Source: Ascaphus truei (lineage: Eukaryota > Chordata > Amphibia > Anura > Ascaphidae). Taken from it: 64,000 nucleotides of DNA. The notes beneath the pieces were generated by a model, which worked only from the letters and a program-made list of their open reading frames with translations, was not told the DNA's origin and did not search any database. A program made the translations under genes and the position numbers. Positions 43,205 to 53,411 of this stretch are shown here, one piece after another. Within the stretch, counting starts at the first letter, position 1. Every line of letters starts with the position of its first letter. The DNA is taken from contig CM071579.1 of assembly GCA_036426205.1 (NCBI GenBank), forward strand, positions 12,988,071-13,052,070, written 5' to 3'.

Positions 43205-44271
43205 CACTAAACTGATTTGTAATCTGTTTCTGTAATACAAAATTAGGCATAGTAATCTCATTTGAGGAATCATAATGTTTTCAGCAGTAGAGACTGGCAC
43301 ATTTTCCACCTAAATGCAAATCCGACAAGGCCTGGGCAATTCCTTTGAGGCGTGGATTTTCATGGACAGGTCTTAAAAAGTCTTTAAAAAGGCAGTTTCA
43401 CATTTTTTTTTTCCTATTACTGAAAATCAATCTGACGGATTTGGAATCCGAATTTGCAAACTGCACCCGAACCCGTAAAACTGATATAATAGGGGGAGAA
43501 GCAAATAAATACGGTAGTGGTGCATTTATGTTGAATCCGATTTTACGTTAAATCCGATGTTGAATTCTTTAAAATCTGAGAATTCGAGCCCCGTGGACGC
43601 ATTTTAAAGAATCCGAGTGAGCTAAAGTGGAGGAAATCTTACTTCAGATTTCAGCTCGCAGAGCGCATTTGACCTGAAAATCCCAGGAAAATCCACGATT
43701 TGGATTCTGACAGGTTCACCAATCTCTACTCAGCAAGGTAGCATGTGATAACTTCATTGTGAAGTCTGACTTCTCTCTCTCTTTTTTGTCCAAAGAACAT
43801 AAGAAACTCACTCTGCACTGCTTCTGTTTAGGAATGCAGATGCCTAAGTGCTTTTTTTCCACACTAAAGTTTACTTAGGGGTGAACTCCAATACAGCTAA
43901 AAGCTTAATTTCCCTTTCTAAAACAGCGACAGTAACATTTAAAACGTAATTGGTAAATGGTAAGTGACAATTATCCAGAAGCAAAAGGCATGTACGGTAA
44001 TCAAATGCTAATCAAAATAACAGTAGAACAGTGTTACTTAATATTTTGGCTTCTGTTATAGAATAGTACGTCTGGTTCTATTTTTACATTTCTTCATGTT
44101 CTATTAACTCGTGACTTGTGATGAAACCACCAATGACAAATATGTATGCAAGTGTAACCCCCCTTTGGGATGACTATGTTAACTTTAAAGGTTATTGCGC
44201 CCTAGAGGGGTTAAGTGTATGGGTAGATACAGTGTAACAGCCTCTCATTACATGGTTACACTGCATATATT
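43205..44271. other. No gene; contains a hAT-like MITE remnant
   Basis: 43440-43735 has repeated GAATCCGA motifs and ends ACCAATCTCTACT, resembling the hAT MITE at 59357-59723. The remainder is unremarkable. Confidence 0.35.
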
Positions 44272-44763
44272 TGAGTATATAAGTATATTTATATAGCGTC
44301 ACCAATGTACACAGCACAGAGTTATAAAATAGACAGTACATAATATACAAAGTTACTCAGGTGCATTAAAGAGGAAGTAAATAAAATGAAATAGGGAGTT
44401 CCTGCCCCACAGAGCTTGCAGTCTAAATGGAAAAATGGAAGACTTATGGAATACAATAGGAGCAAGTGCAGTGGAGATTGACATCTAAGGGAGTGTGTGA
44501 GGAGTAGCCCCAGGCCAACATTAGCCAGGTGCTTCATTGAGGAAGTGAGATTTTAGGTGTCACTTGAAGATAGGAAGGGGAAGTAGATTGGGGAATGTTG
44601 AGGGGGGGGAGAGGGAGTTCTACAGGTAGGGAGCCAAAAGTGAGAAAAGTTTGAGTCGTGAGTGTGCTATAGAGACTAGTGGAGCAGAGACGAGGCATCC
44701 CTCAGCAGAGCTAAGGGACGAGGATAGGTATAACTGGGGCTCAGAGCTGAGGGGTAGAAAAAT
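44272..44763 (+). repeat. Dispersed repeat R1, copy 4
   Basis: Head GTATATTTATATAGCGTCACC, tail CCTGCCCCACAGAGCTTGC, and a G-rich 3' part with GAGGGAGTTCTACAGGTAGG. It lies immediately left of the large Harbinger element. Confidence 0.6.
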
Positions 44764-44766
44764 ATA

Positions 44767-45090
44767 GGGCCTCATGCAGTAAGCGCCGATAAGGCTTTTA
44801 TCGGCACTTTCCCGCCAAAATTGGATTTGAGATTCAGTAAGCGCCGATAAGTGGTCAAAATCGGCATTTTTTCTTCCCGATAAAAATTTATCGGCATGCG
44901 GCTGCCGATAACCCACTTATCGGCACTTATCGGCACTTTTTGAAATCGGCTGTATTCTAGTTGCCCCGATCAGCTTATCGGTGCTGATCGGCACTCAAAA
45001 ATGGAGATTTCATCGGCAATTGGTCCCGCCAACTAAAGTTGGCAAGTTGGAGGGGAGAAGGATCGGCAAGGTTGCCGGGACGGCACTTAG
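44767..45090. promoter_or_regulatory. Harbinger left TIR and subterminal motif cluster
   Basis: About a dozen copies of GCCGAT/ATCGGC in both orientations within 310 bp, often as TTATCGGCAC. The right end (58905-59088) has the same motif family. In PIF/Harbinger, Myb-like protein and transposase act on TIR and subterminal sites, so these are the likely binding sites (inference). Confidence 0.7.
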
Positions 45091-45970
45091 AAAAAATAGT
45101 TCATCTCTACATCAATGGAGTCAATGGAGCGGGGACTTATAACATTATAGGAGTGTTTACGTTCTATTGCTCATAATAAAAATGTGCTTGGCATTACAGT
45201 GTTGATGTCAATCACTTCATCATGTCAGCGCTTACGTTTATTATTGGCACAACAACTCTTAAAGGAACAGGTCACATAATATGAAACATGTTACTTAAGT
45301 GTGCTTCAATTTATTATATGATGTAACAGATTTCACACATCTAACAGATCCAGCGTATACTAATGTTGGTATACATTAGAGAATGCTTTGAATGTGTAAC
45401 GCATGATCAAATGTAAATGTAGCTGTTTGTTTTCATGTTTACATGTACTTTGTGACCTCCCTCTTTTGATGACGTCCGCAATTGGACACTCAATAACATT
45501 GCATGTTTACATTGTACACGATGCATTAGAATCACTTCATGCTAAGTTATACACACATCTATAATAGTTACTCATTTTTACACGATTGAAACATAATCAA
45601 TAGCAAGTATCCTGATGGCATTAAATTATGCATATGCACATTACAATTAGTTCATGTGAACATGTGACAATAACATGCCAAATTAGACATGTTGCAACGT
45701 ACTTTTTCAACGTCAATGTTATGGTTGTATCCTAATGAGATGACTGAGTGTTGTGTTCAGAAGTGGTACCTGCATTATACATTCCATAAATCCTTGTGAA
45801 TAAATTCTTGTACAAAGCTTAACGTTACATCATTGTCAAATATCATGATTGCCTGGTGAACACACATAAATAATCTGTTTAATTCGTACTGGATACCCGT
45901 TTGGCGTTAACTACTTGGATATGTTAATGTAACACCTTGCACTTCATCAAGTCACCTGACATCATCACAT
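45091..45970. other. AT-rich non-coding part of Harbinger
   Basis: No reading frame of note between the subterminal cluster and the transposase promoter. Confidence 0.5.
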
Positions 45971-45984
45971 AGGTATTTAAAGGA
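45971..45984 (+). promoter_or_regulatory. TATA-like element of transposase gene
   Basis: GGTATTTAAAGGAGGCC lies about 40 bases before the ATG at 46023. The Myb-like gene at the other end has CCATTTAAAGGCAGC in its own upstream region, so both genes share an ATTTAAAGG core. Confidence 0.5.
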
Positions 45985-46022
45985 GGCCAATTACCTGCGC
46001 ATTGACAGCTCCAGACCTGAAA

Positions 46023-46836
46023 ATGATGCGAATGTTTATGAGACGGAGGAAGATTCTATTGGAGGAGAGGCTTGCTGATGGAGAGGATGTCACAGGCCAA
46101 GGAAGGGACAGAGACAGGGACAGAGACAGGGACAGGGACGCGGAGAGGAGAGGGATAGGTCGAGGGAGAGGGCAAGGAGATGAGAGGAGAAGAGAGAGGA
46201 GAGAAGTTGTGCCTCGTCCTCGTTTGTACAGGGAGAGAACCATGTTAGATGGGATGAGTGAGGAGGAGATTATAAGTCGCTATCGTTTGAGTTCAGCAGC
46301 AATCTTAGCTCTTTATGAAGAGATACGGGGAGATTTAGATTTTGTGACAGCCAGAGGTCGTGCAGTCCCTGGGCTTGTTAAAATGCTGTGCTCATTACAT
46401 TATCTTGCTTCCGCGTCATTCCAGACAACTGTGGGCATAGTGGGCGGGGTCTCGCAATCTACATTCTCGCTGGCCTTTATCCAGTTTCTATGTGCACTCA
46501 ATAGATGCACTAGGAATTATATTCATTTTCCTACAGAGCACACAGAGTGGCTGGAAGTCAGGAATGGCTTTTATACCATAGCCGGGATACCATGTGTGAT
46601 GAGTGCAATAGATTGCACCCATGTTGCTTTGATCCCGCCTAGTCAGAGTGAGCATGCTTACCGCAACCATAAGCACTACCATTCAATGAATGTACAGGTG
46701 GTATGCAATGCCACAATGAAGATTATGCATGTGGTAGCCAAATTCCCTGGTTCCAGTCACGATTCCTCTATCCTGAGAAACTCATCAGTCTTCCATGCTT
46801 TCGAAGAAGGCTATTTTGGACCTGGTTGGCTGGTGG
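46023..46836 (+). pseudogene. Harbinger transposase exon 1 (HARBI1-like)
   Basis: The first in-frame ATG (46023) gives a basic N terminus, then an RDRDRD-type charged run and RERTMLDGMSEEEIISRYRL, the HARBI1-type N-terminal region. The DDE nuclease follows: AIDCTHVALIPP (Asp197), YRNHKHYHSMNVQVVCNA, and VVAKFPGSSHDSSILRNS (Asp247). The exon ends after PGWLVG at a consensus donor G|GTGAGT (46837). It would excise and insert the transposon with its Myb-like partner. The gene is classed as broken because exon 2 contains a stop. Confidence 0.9.
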
Positions 46837-46945
46837 GTGAGTACATATTATGATGTGTTAACAAACAACTCTAGTATTTCTATGAACTGTTGAATGTAAT
46901 AATGTTAACACAAATTGTATCATATTTGTGCACGATGGATTATAG

Positions 46946-47313
46946 GTGACTCAGGATACGGAATTAGGCCGTGGCTGTTGACCCCGGTGGCAAACCCTCA
47001 ATGTGAAGCAGAGAAGAGGTATAACGTGGCACATATATCTACACGATCCATCATAGAGATAACATTTGGGCTTCTCAAGACACGATTTAGGTGTTTAGAT
47101 AGAACTGGTGAGGCACTTCAATATAAGCCTGCTAAAGTGTCAGATATTATAATTGCATGTTGCATTTTGCACAATCTGTAACTCCGCAATAATTTAGAAA
47201 CCGACATACGTCAGTCCTTGGAGGAGGAGCATCCCGTACATTTACCAACTGACACTGAGCAAACAGCCAGTGGTGTGGAGACACGTCGGAATGTCATAAA
47301 CACAAATTTTTCA
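46946..47313 (+). pseudogene. Harbinger transposase exon 2, with internal stop
   Basis: The acceptor TATAG|GT (46945) joins in phase to give GDSGYGIRPWLLTP. Then come RSIIEITFGLLKTRFRCLD (catalytic Glu309, counted from ATG 46023) and AKVSDIIIACCILHNL. TAA at 47179-47181 stops the frame after 349 codons. Beyond it the same frame stays open for over 40 codons to a donor (TCAT|GTAAGC near 47312), and splicing to the candidate acceptor near 47406 would give an immediate stop. The TAA therefore looks like a late nonsense mutation, although a natural end there is possible. Confidence 0.8.
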
Positions 47314-49101
47314 TGTAAGCAACTACATATATGTTCATAGTACTACATAGATGTATTAATTCATTGTAATGATAAATACATGTGTCCAAATACCATTCAC
47401 TTAGGAAACAGATGAATATGGTTCTCACACCTTTCTCTTCTCTGCTGTGTGGACAATTGCATGTGGCACTGGTATGTCATTCATCAACAGGTTGTAGTAT
47501 ACTTCTTACCACTATAAGGTGTTGTGTGTACGTGAGGAAATAATGTGTACTAAATCTATATTTTCCGTACATGCTATTTTTGGTTATGCATACACAATAA
47601 ACCTACTATGTCGATAGTCAATAGCTAGTGCAGTATGGTTACATACAATTTTTCTTTTGGAGTGTGACATGTGTGTCACAATGATGTGTAGACTATTGTG
47701 TATTTAAGATCATATTTGACGTATTATAGATAATGTTTCATATCACATACAAAATTGTCACTTCTGTGTGTTGCTTACCTTAATGAACATGTCATGACAA
47801 TGATTTATATTCATTCATGTTTTCTTTTTCAAGGTATATCACTCCAAGAACTGCTCATGGTATGTATTTGAATTCACACCTGTCATAAGATGTGCTAACC
47901 TCGATACAGGTATAGTTACAGGATGTATAAACATAACGTAATGAAAAAGATGTGACAATTGAAACATGTCGTTTCTGTATTGTGTCCGTGCGTTTATCTA
48001 CACTTGGTGGTTATTGTGCATTGTGTTTTCAAATCATTACGTACATTTTGGCAACCTAACAACATACATTCATGCACATGAGCGCTGCTAACACTCAATG
48101 CATGTTTGTATGAAAAGACCCAAATGTGTTAAACATCATTAACATTGCAATGTATGTGATTAGTTCTTCTCTCACTTCATCTTCATGTTGATTACTACAT
48201 TGTCACATGTGTATGTACAAGTCAAAGATGTGTGTTGATTTGACGTTCATCTAACATTTGTCAAAATGTTAACACCATTCCAAAGTATAGTTCTTTGTAT
48301 TCTCAACTTTTCCTAAATCATTCAACACAATGACAATGTAGTTAATCAAAGTTTTATTTCATTCACGTTAGTTATTCATAATGATCATGATCCTTTATAA
48401 CTACTGTCAACATATGTACATAAATGAAGTGGACATTTGCATACGCACACATTTCAGCAACATACTGTGTGTGTGTGTGTGTGTTGTATTTTTTGTGTGA
48501 TGCATGTATTTCTAACAGAAATAATATAAACCAACATAATAATGTTGCTTTTATCATCAGCCTCACTTAGCTATGTATGTGTTGAACGTTTACTAATAAC
48601 AATAAACTATAGTTACTCGTGTGAATTAAATGTAGACACAAATGTTCATAGTTTAATGATCTGTACCTAACATTCATTAGCTCATGCATGTTAGGTTACC
48701 ACTACAATTTAGGTGATAATATAACATTCACACGACTAAACAGTTTCTATCACCTCCCTATTGTTATTGTGTACGTTCAGATACAATGTCTACAAGTTGT
48801 TATATAGCATTTACATTCTTTGACAAGTCACACGTGAGATTATAATATATAGTAGATTCATGTGTTTGCTGAGAGATAATGGTGGTTGCATATATCACAT
48901 GGCAATACATATTTTAGTAGAAAAGAAAAAATATCAATATAAGTTCTAACTTCAGTGCTTAGCAACATCATTATGATAATTAAGTGCATAGTAAATATTT
49001 GCACAATAGGATAACATTATGTAGTGATTGTTAATCTGCGCACCAATCATTGAAAGCATTGTTACATATTTATTATAATAGTTGTTCGCTAGTCGTCACA
49101 A
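47314..49101. other. AT-rich non-coding interior of Harbinger
   Basis: No long frame on either strand. Short GT tract at 48471-48484. Confidence 0.5.
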
Positions 49102-49166
49102 TCATCTAATATAACGATTGGCCCATCTGAAATCATACATTGGTCCCATGTATTCATCCTCGACAT
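49069..49166 (-). other. Possible small terminal exon with poly-A signal
   Basis: Minus strand: acceptor TATTTCACAG at 49167, then a frame VEDEYMGPMYDFRWANRYIR ending in TGA near 49102, followed 28 bases later by AATAAA (49074-49069). It could be the last exon of an unidentified minus-strand transcript. Which upstream exon it joins is unknown. Confidence 0.3.
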
Positions 49167-49339
49167 CTGTGAAATACAGCAAACACATGATGTTCAAAGA
49201 TGGCACATTTATCTATGTCTCAGCATGACAACGCTTAACACATCTCTATATGATTGTGGATATTCACGCATAAGTTACGTATATGTTTAACCTGCAAGGA
49301 TAAAACTACAGATACAGAACTGTCTCATTTTTCAAATCG

Positions 49340-49900
49340 CGTTGCTGGCATTACTATATGTTTGTTCCGGTGCCTGTATACATAATAATGTGCGCGCACA
49401 ACGTCTGTTGCGCGCACACGTCACGAATGTGTGGACTAAGTCTTAGCGCATGCGAAAAACGATATGTACGCTGTGCGTTCAATACATGTCCCTCCATGGT
49501 GCTGCTAGCATTACGCATATCATGGCTGAAAGTTATGATATGGAAGCAAAACAAATTCACTTCAACACACGTACATATCTAAACTTTGTAAATGGACGTG
49601 TGCCCACAGCAAAAACGGACGATCAGCCAATGAGCGAACAAAATCCATGTGACATCATGTTAAGGCACCGTGAAATGCACGCAAACACCCCTCCCACAGA
49701 ATGAACATTGTCGTCCAGCGCTGTGCACGCACCGCCCCACCGACGCGCGAGCATGACACACTGCACTGATCGTAACAATAAGCTACGGGCACAGCCAATA
49801 CTGTTTCACGCGTGCACGTCGGTTGGGGGTGGGGCTTGCATCGGCAACCTTTTTAAGGACGCCTAGGGACATGACCAGGTTCCCACGTCATATGTGGGCG
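49340..49900. promoter_or_regulatory. CpG-rich island in the AT-rich Harbinger interior
   Basis: Contains a GCGCGCACAACGT...TTGCGCGCAC palindrome (49392-49417), many CpGs and a TTTTTAAGGACG near 49850, in sharp contrast to neighbours. No convincing protein. It may be an internal promoter or a captured fragment. Confidence 0.3.
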
Positions 49901-50324
49901 ACACTTTGTTTTTATATGTTGAATGCTAAACAATGAGGTGTGTGTGTGTGTGTTACAGTTAGTGTAACATGTTGAAATGATACTTTAAAAGCGATAATCA
50001 TCTATGATTTAGGACTCCGTCACCAATGTGTACTAATGGTTCGTCATGTAGTATATTGTTATAGGAAATAATGTCTTTGTGCACGCTAGATGTAAGGCTG
50101 TCTGCAATGTTAAGCTGTATACACTCATTTGGCTAACAAATGGTGTATATTATTAATGTACTCATATATAATTTGAGTAAAGGCATAACGAAATTTGTAT
50201 TTACCATTCTTGTAGACGTCAAAACTGATTTGGCTGCACCAATTCGCTCCAGGAAGGCACAACAGTATCATCCATGGTTGAGGCAACCGTTGAATCCTGA
50301 ATCACACACATCTCCATGAGGGCG

Positions 50325-50855
50325 TCATGGATCTGCAGTGGCTTCTTCAAACAAGACGTCCGGAGGTACATACAGTTGTTGGTTGTTTTCACATCCACAT
50401 TGGTATTGCCCATATAAGTTTGGATACATATCATAATAGTTATGTCCATCTTGCATCTGGTCTTGATGAATGGAGAGTGCAGGTATATCAGCAGACGCGA
50501 CAGTCGGTGCGGCTTCAGTGTAACTGGTATTAGGCAAAAATATGCTATTTAACAGAAGATATGTTCCATGTTCCATGGTACGTTTAAATGATGGCGCAAC
50601 ATGCCAGCATGCATATCGTTGATCTAGCCGATCATGGACACGCTCAAAACATTCATTTGCGGATAAAGTGAATCGTACAGAAATTTTAAAATTTCATTGT
50701 TTGTCAGGTTCTTGGTAGTATGGATATTTCTTTTGGATCAAGTCATAGATTTGGCCCACGGTTGCCCTTTTCTCTGCCGTTGATTCGATTGCTTCATAAA
50801 TCATAAATTTGTATGATTTACGTGGATGGCTGTGCAATGTGGAAGCTTCTGCCAT
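50325..50855 (-). pseudogene. Forkhead (winged-helix) domain protein in Harbinger, with stop
   Basis: From ATG 50855 (context GAAGAAATGG) the minus strand reads 176 codons with one internal TGA at codon 54 (50696-50694). The residues line up with a forkhead domain over about 12-97: SYKFMIYEAIESTAEKRATV (helix 1 and turn), GQIYDLIQKKYPYY (helix 2), then the stop where forkheads have the invariant Trp of the GW-N-S motif, NFKISVRFTLSANECFERV (recognition helix, cf. NS(I/V)RHNLSLNxCF), and YACWHVAPSFKRTMEHG (wing 2, with W, P, M and G in place). The tail is Asn/Gln/Tyr-rich and ends DVLFEEATADP; a second frame from 50340 (IHDALMEMCVIQDST, to 50219) may be its original C terminus after a frameshift. 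It would be a DNA-binding protein. I know of no Harbinger with such a gene. Confidence 0.75.
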
Positions 50856-51076
50856 TTCTTCTCTCTTCAAGTGTACAGTGTCTAAGTTGAACGCATACGG
50901 ATGTCTGCTGAATGTGTGAATAGTTACATGTTATCTTCGCGGTTTGTTCCAAGGTTATAATACAACCTAGCAGTTATACGCCTAGGTTTTCTCCCACAAG
51001 AAATTTGTTACAATAATTGGCTGACATTCTTTGTGTAAGATACTCTTTTCACAGGAATCGAAACTTTACTTTCAGC

Positions 51077-51316
51077 TTAGGCAATCAACATGTGCAAAAC
51101 AACTTGACTTTTAATTAGAATAACAATGTGTGTGAAATCATCTACAGTGCTATGATGAACAGATTTCTGCTTACACTTAGCTAGATTTAACCATACACAC
51201 ACATCTCTCTCTTTGTCTCTTTTTCTGTTTTTCTCTCTCTGTGTTTCTCTCTCTTTCTCCCTCTGTTTCTCTCTCTCTCTTTGACTGTCTCTGTTTGTCT
51301 CTCTTGATATATACAT
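51077..51316. repeat. (TCTC/TCTTT)n pyrimidine-rich microsatellite
   Basis: Irregular CTCT and CTTT repeats from about 51204 to 51304. The minus-strand frame rich in REREKQ is a translation artefact. Confidence 0.85.
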
Positions 51317-51630
51317 AGATATAGATATCTATATAAAAAATATATATAATTAGATAAATATATATGTTGATATATATTTATATATATCTATATATAATTA
51401 ACTATATATTGTGTGTGTATATTTATATAATATTATATATATATATATATATGTATGTGTATTTATATGTGTGTGTGTGTTGTGTTGTATATATAAGACA
51501 TGAAATGAACATACAGTAATATTTACCGTTGCTATTATATATATATATATGTTATTTATATTATATATATATAATATATTATATATATATAATATTATAT
51601 ATTTATATATATATATTCTTTCTATATATA
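51317..51630. repeat. (TA)n-rich stretch
   Basis: Nearly continuous TA/ATAT repeats. It contains a fragment AACATACAGTAATATTTAC (51508-51526) shared with the tandem unit at 52318-52336 and, inverted, at 57286-57304. Confidence 0.8.
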
Positions 51631-51633
51631 ACT

Positions 51634-51706
51634 GCTAGCCATTAAGACCAGCCTCACACTGATGATACCCACAAGGTTGAAACAGATGTGAGTGGTCTAA
51701 TGGCTT
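51634..51706 (+). ncRNA. Hammerhead-like motif, unit 1 (degenerate)
   Basis: CTGATGA at 51659-51665, then ACC...GGT stem II and GAAAC. A few bases of stem III and the cleavage site are missing relative to unit 2 (GAAACAGATGTG against GAAACATGTATGTG). Stem I halves GCCATTAAGACC and GGTCTAATGGC are retained. Confidence 0.5.
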
Positions 51707-52027
51707 GCATCTCATCCCAGCCTCTGTTTAAAAGCTGTGTTTAAAACAGATGCATTGGCTTGAGGATTGGCTTGTGTAATACGAGCTGAGACAAAAAGGT
51801 GGCACTGAGTGCTCCATTTGCATGTCATTCCCAGAATCCCTTGCTGCAGTGGAAGTGCTGTATGCTGGGTGACAATGGGGAAAGACAGGGTTGCAGACCT
51901 GTCTAAGAACATGCAAGAACATACGTAATATACAGTTGCTTTATGCTTACTGTGGGAGGGTTTTTGTCACTTTTTTTACCACCATAACCTTAATGACAGT
52001 GGTGATTACTAGTCTAGTCTCCAAACT

Positions 52028-52103
52028 GCTAGCCATTAAGACCAGCCCACACTGATGATACCCATCAAGGTTGAAACATGTATGTGAGTAGGTCTAATGG
52101 CTT
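52028..52103 (+). ncRNA. Type I hammerhead ribozyme candidate, unit 2
   Basis: Stem I 5' half GCCATTAAGACC...CACA; core CTGATGA (52052-52058); stem II ACC/GGT around CATCAA; GAAAC (from 52073); tiny stem III ACATGT; cleavage triplet GTA; and the stem I 3' half TGTG...GGTCTAATGGC. CACA/TGTG pairs fully, and GCCATTAAGACC pairs with GGTCTAATGGC with one bulged A. Only the first pair of stem II (U-U) is non-canonical. This is the best-preserved of all hammerhead-like motifs in the window. Confidence 0.72.
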
Positions 52104-52345
52104 TGCATCTCATCCCAGCCTCTGTTTAAAAGCTGTGTTTAAAACAGCATGCATTGGCTTGAGGATTGGCTTGTGTAATACGAGCTTGAGACAAAAGGTG
52201 GCACTGAGTGCTCATTTGCGTCATTTCCCAGAATCCATTGTGCTGCAGTGGAAGTGCTGTATGCTGGGTGACAATGGGGAAAGACAGGGTTGCAGACCTG
52301 TCTAAGACATGCAAATGAACATACAGTAATATTTACAATCTTGCT

Positions 52346-52722
52346 ACATTGAAGGCCTTGTGTGCAAACAGGCCTTGTTTTAATTGTCTTAACACTTCAT
52401 TATAGTTTATAACATTACTGGGTGAGTATGTTTGAGGGCCTAATTGAGTCAGCTGTGTAGATGTAGAAGTTGTATTTAACAGCAAACAAGAACTCTTTGC
52501 AGCATGAAGGCCTGTACTGTTCATTCAGATTATTATATATATATACAGAGTGCTAAACTAAAGGCATTGTGTGTAAGTAGGCCTTGTTGTAATCATATCA
52601 AAGTTAAATACAGCTGAGTGAATTAGGGGCTCAATCATACGATACCATAATTTTAGCAAGTGGCCCTACATTTATATCTCATTAACACAAGGCTGTTGGG
52701 TTTGCTGACAACAGTGGCAGAG

Positions 52723-52770
<48 letters not shown>

Positions 52771-53411
52771 TAATATATATACTATATATTATATATATAT
52801 CTCAGTTAATATATATAAATATACACAGACACACACACACAGTGTGTGTGTGTGTCTGTATATGTGTGTGTATACATATATAGATAGAGATACATAGAGA
52901 CTACTGATATATTCATACACACTGACAGATCTGTTATTGTAACCAAAAATCATACATGATCACATGCCAACATTATGAACTATGAAAGAAGAATAAGATA
53001 AGTAATGTCTTACAGAGTTAAGACACAAGAAAACATAACATAAAAATGTATGCTGTTCTATGGGTACTTATTTAAAGTTGTATGACACTAATATTAGCAT
53101 GAAATGACTATCTACATTACCATAATAACCCACATACATCTCATCTTGAACAAGAGCTAAGTGAATGTCATCTTCCATTAACATGCCAAGTGTGTAATAA
53201 TGTTGTACCATTAATCAACTGATGATTAATACATACTCATATGTTATCAAATATGCCTTCATTCAGTCAGTGAGCATTTCTAAACATTCATGTGTACAAG
53301 GACATACTTGAACGTTATCAAGCATCTGTACATGATCATACATACACTATGCATGAAATAGTCTGCATTAAACAACACCAGGACACCAACAAATTTAGTG
53401 AATGTGATTAT
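52346..53411. other. Non-coding, with TA and GT microsatellites
   Basis: TA tract at about 52726-52765 and GTGTGTGT/ACACACAC at 52824-52872. GGCCTTGTGTG-like blocks near 52350 and 52565 are repeated. No gene. Confidence 0.5.

Larger units (their letters stand above)
51631..52345 (+). mobile_element. Tandem hammerhead-bearing units, retrozyme-like
   Basis: Two head-to-tail units start ACTGCTAGCCATTAAGACCAG at 51631 and 52025, a 394-bp period. About 270 bp is highly similar in both. No protein is encoded. Each unit opens with a hammerhead-like core. Retrozymes and related animal elements are non-coding tandem retroelements with type I hammerheads mobilised by PLE-type RT, which fits this layout; several PLEs lie nearby. 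Unit 1 has a longer, T-rich end (51950-52024). Confidence 0.65.

Noticed and set aside
51077..51316. REREKQREKERE-type charged frame
   Set aside because: Translation of a TCTC/TCTTT microsatellite.
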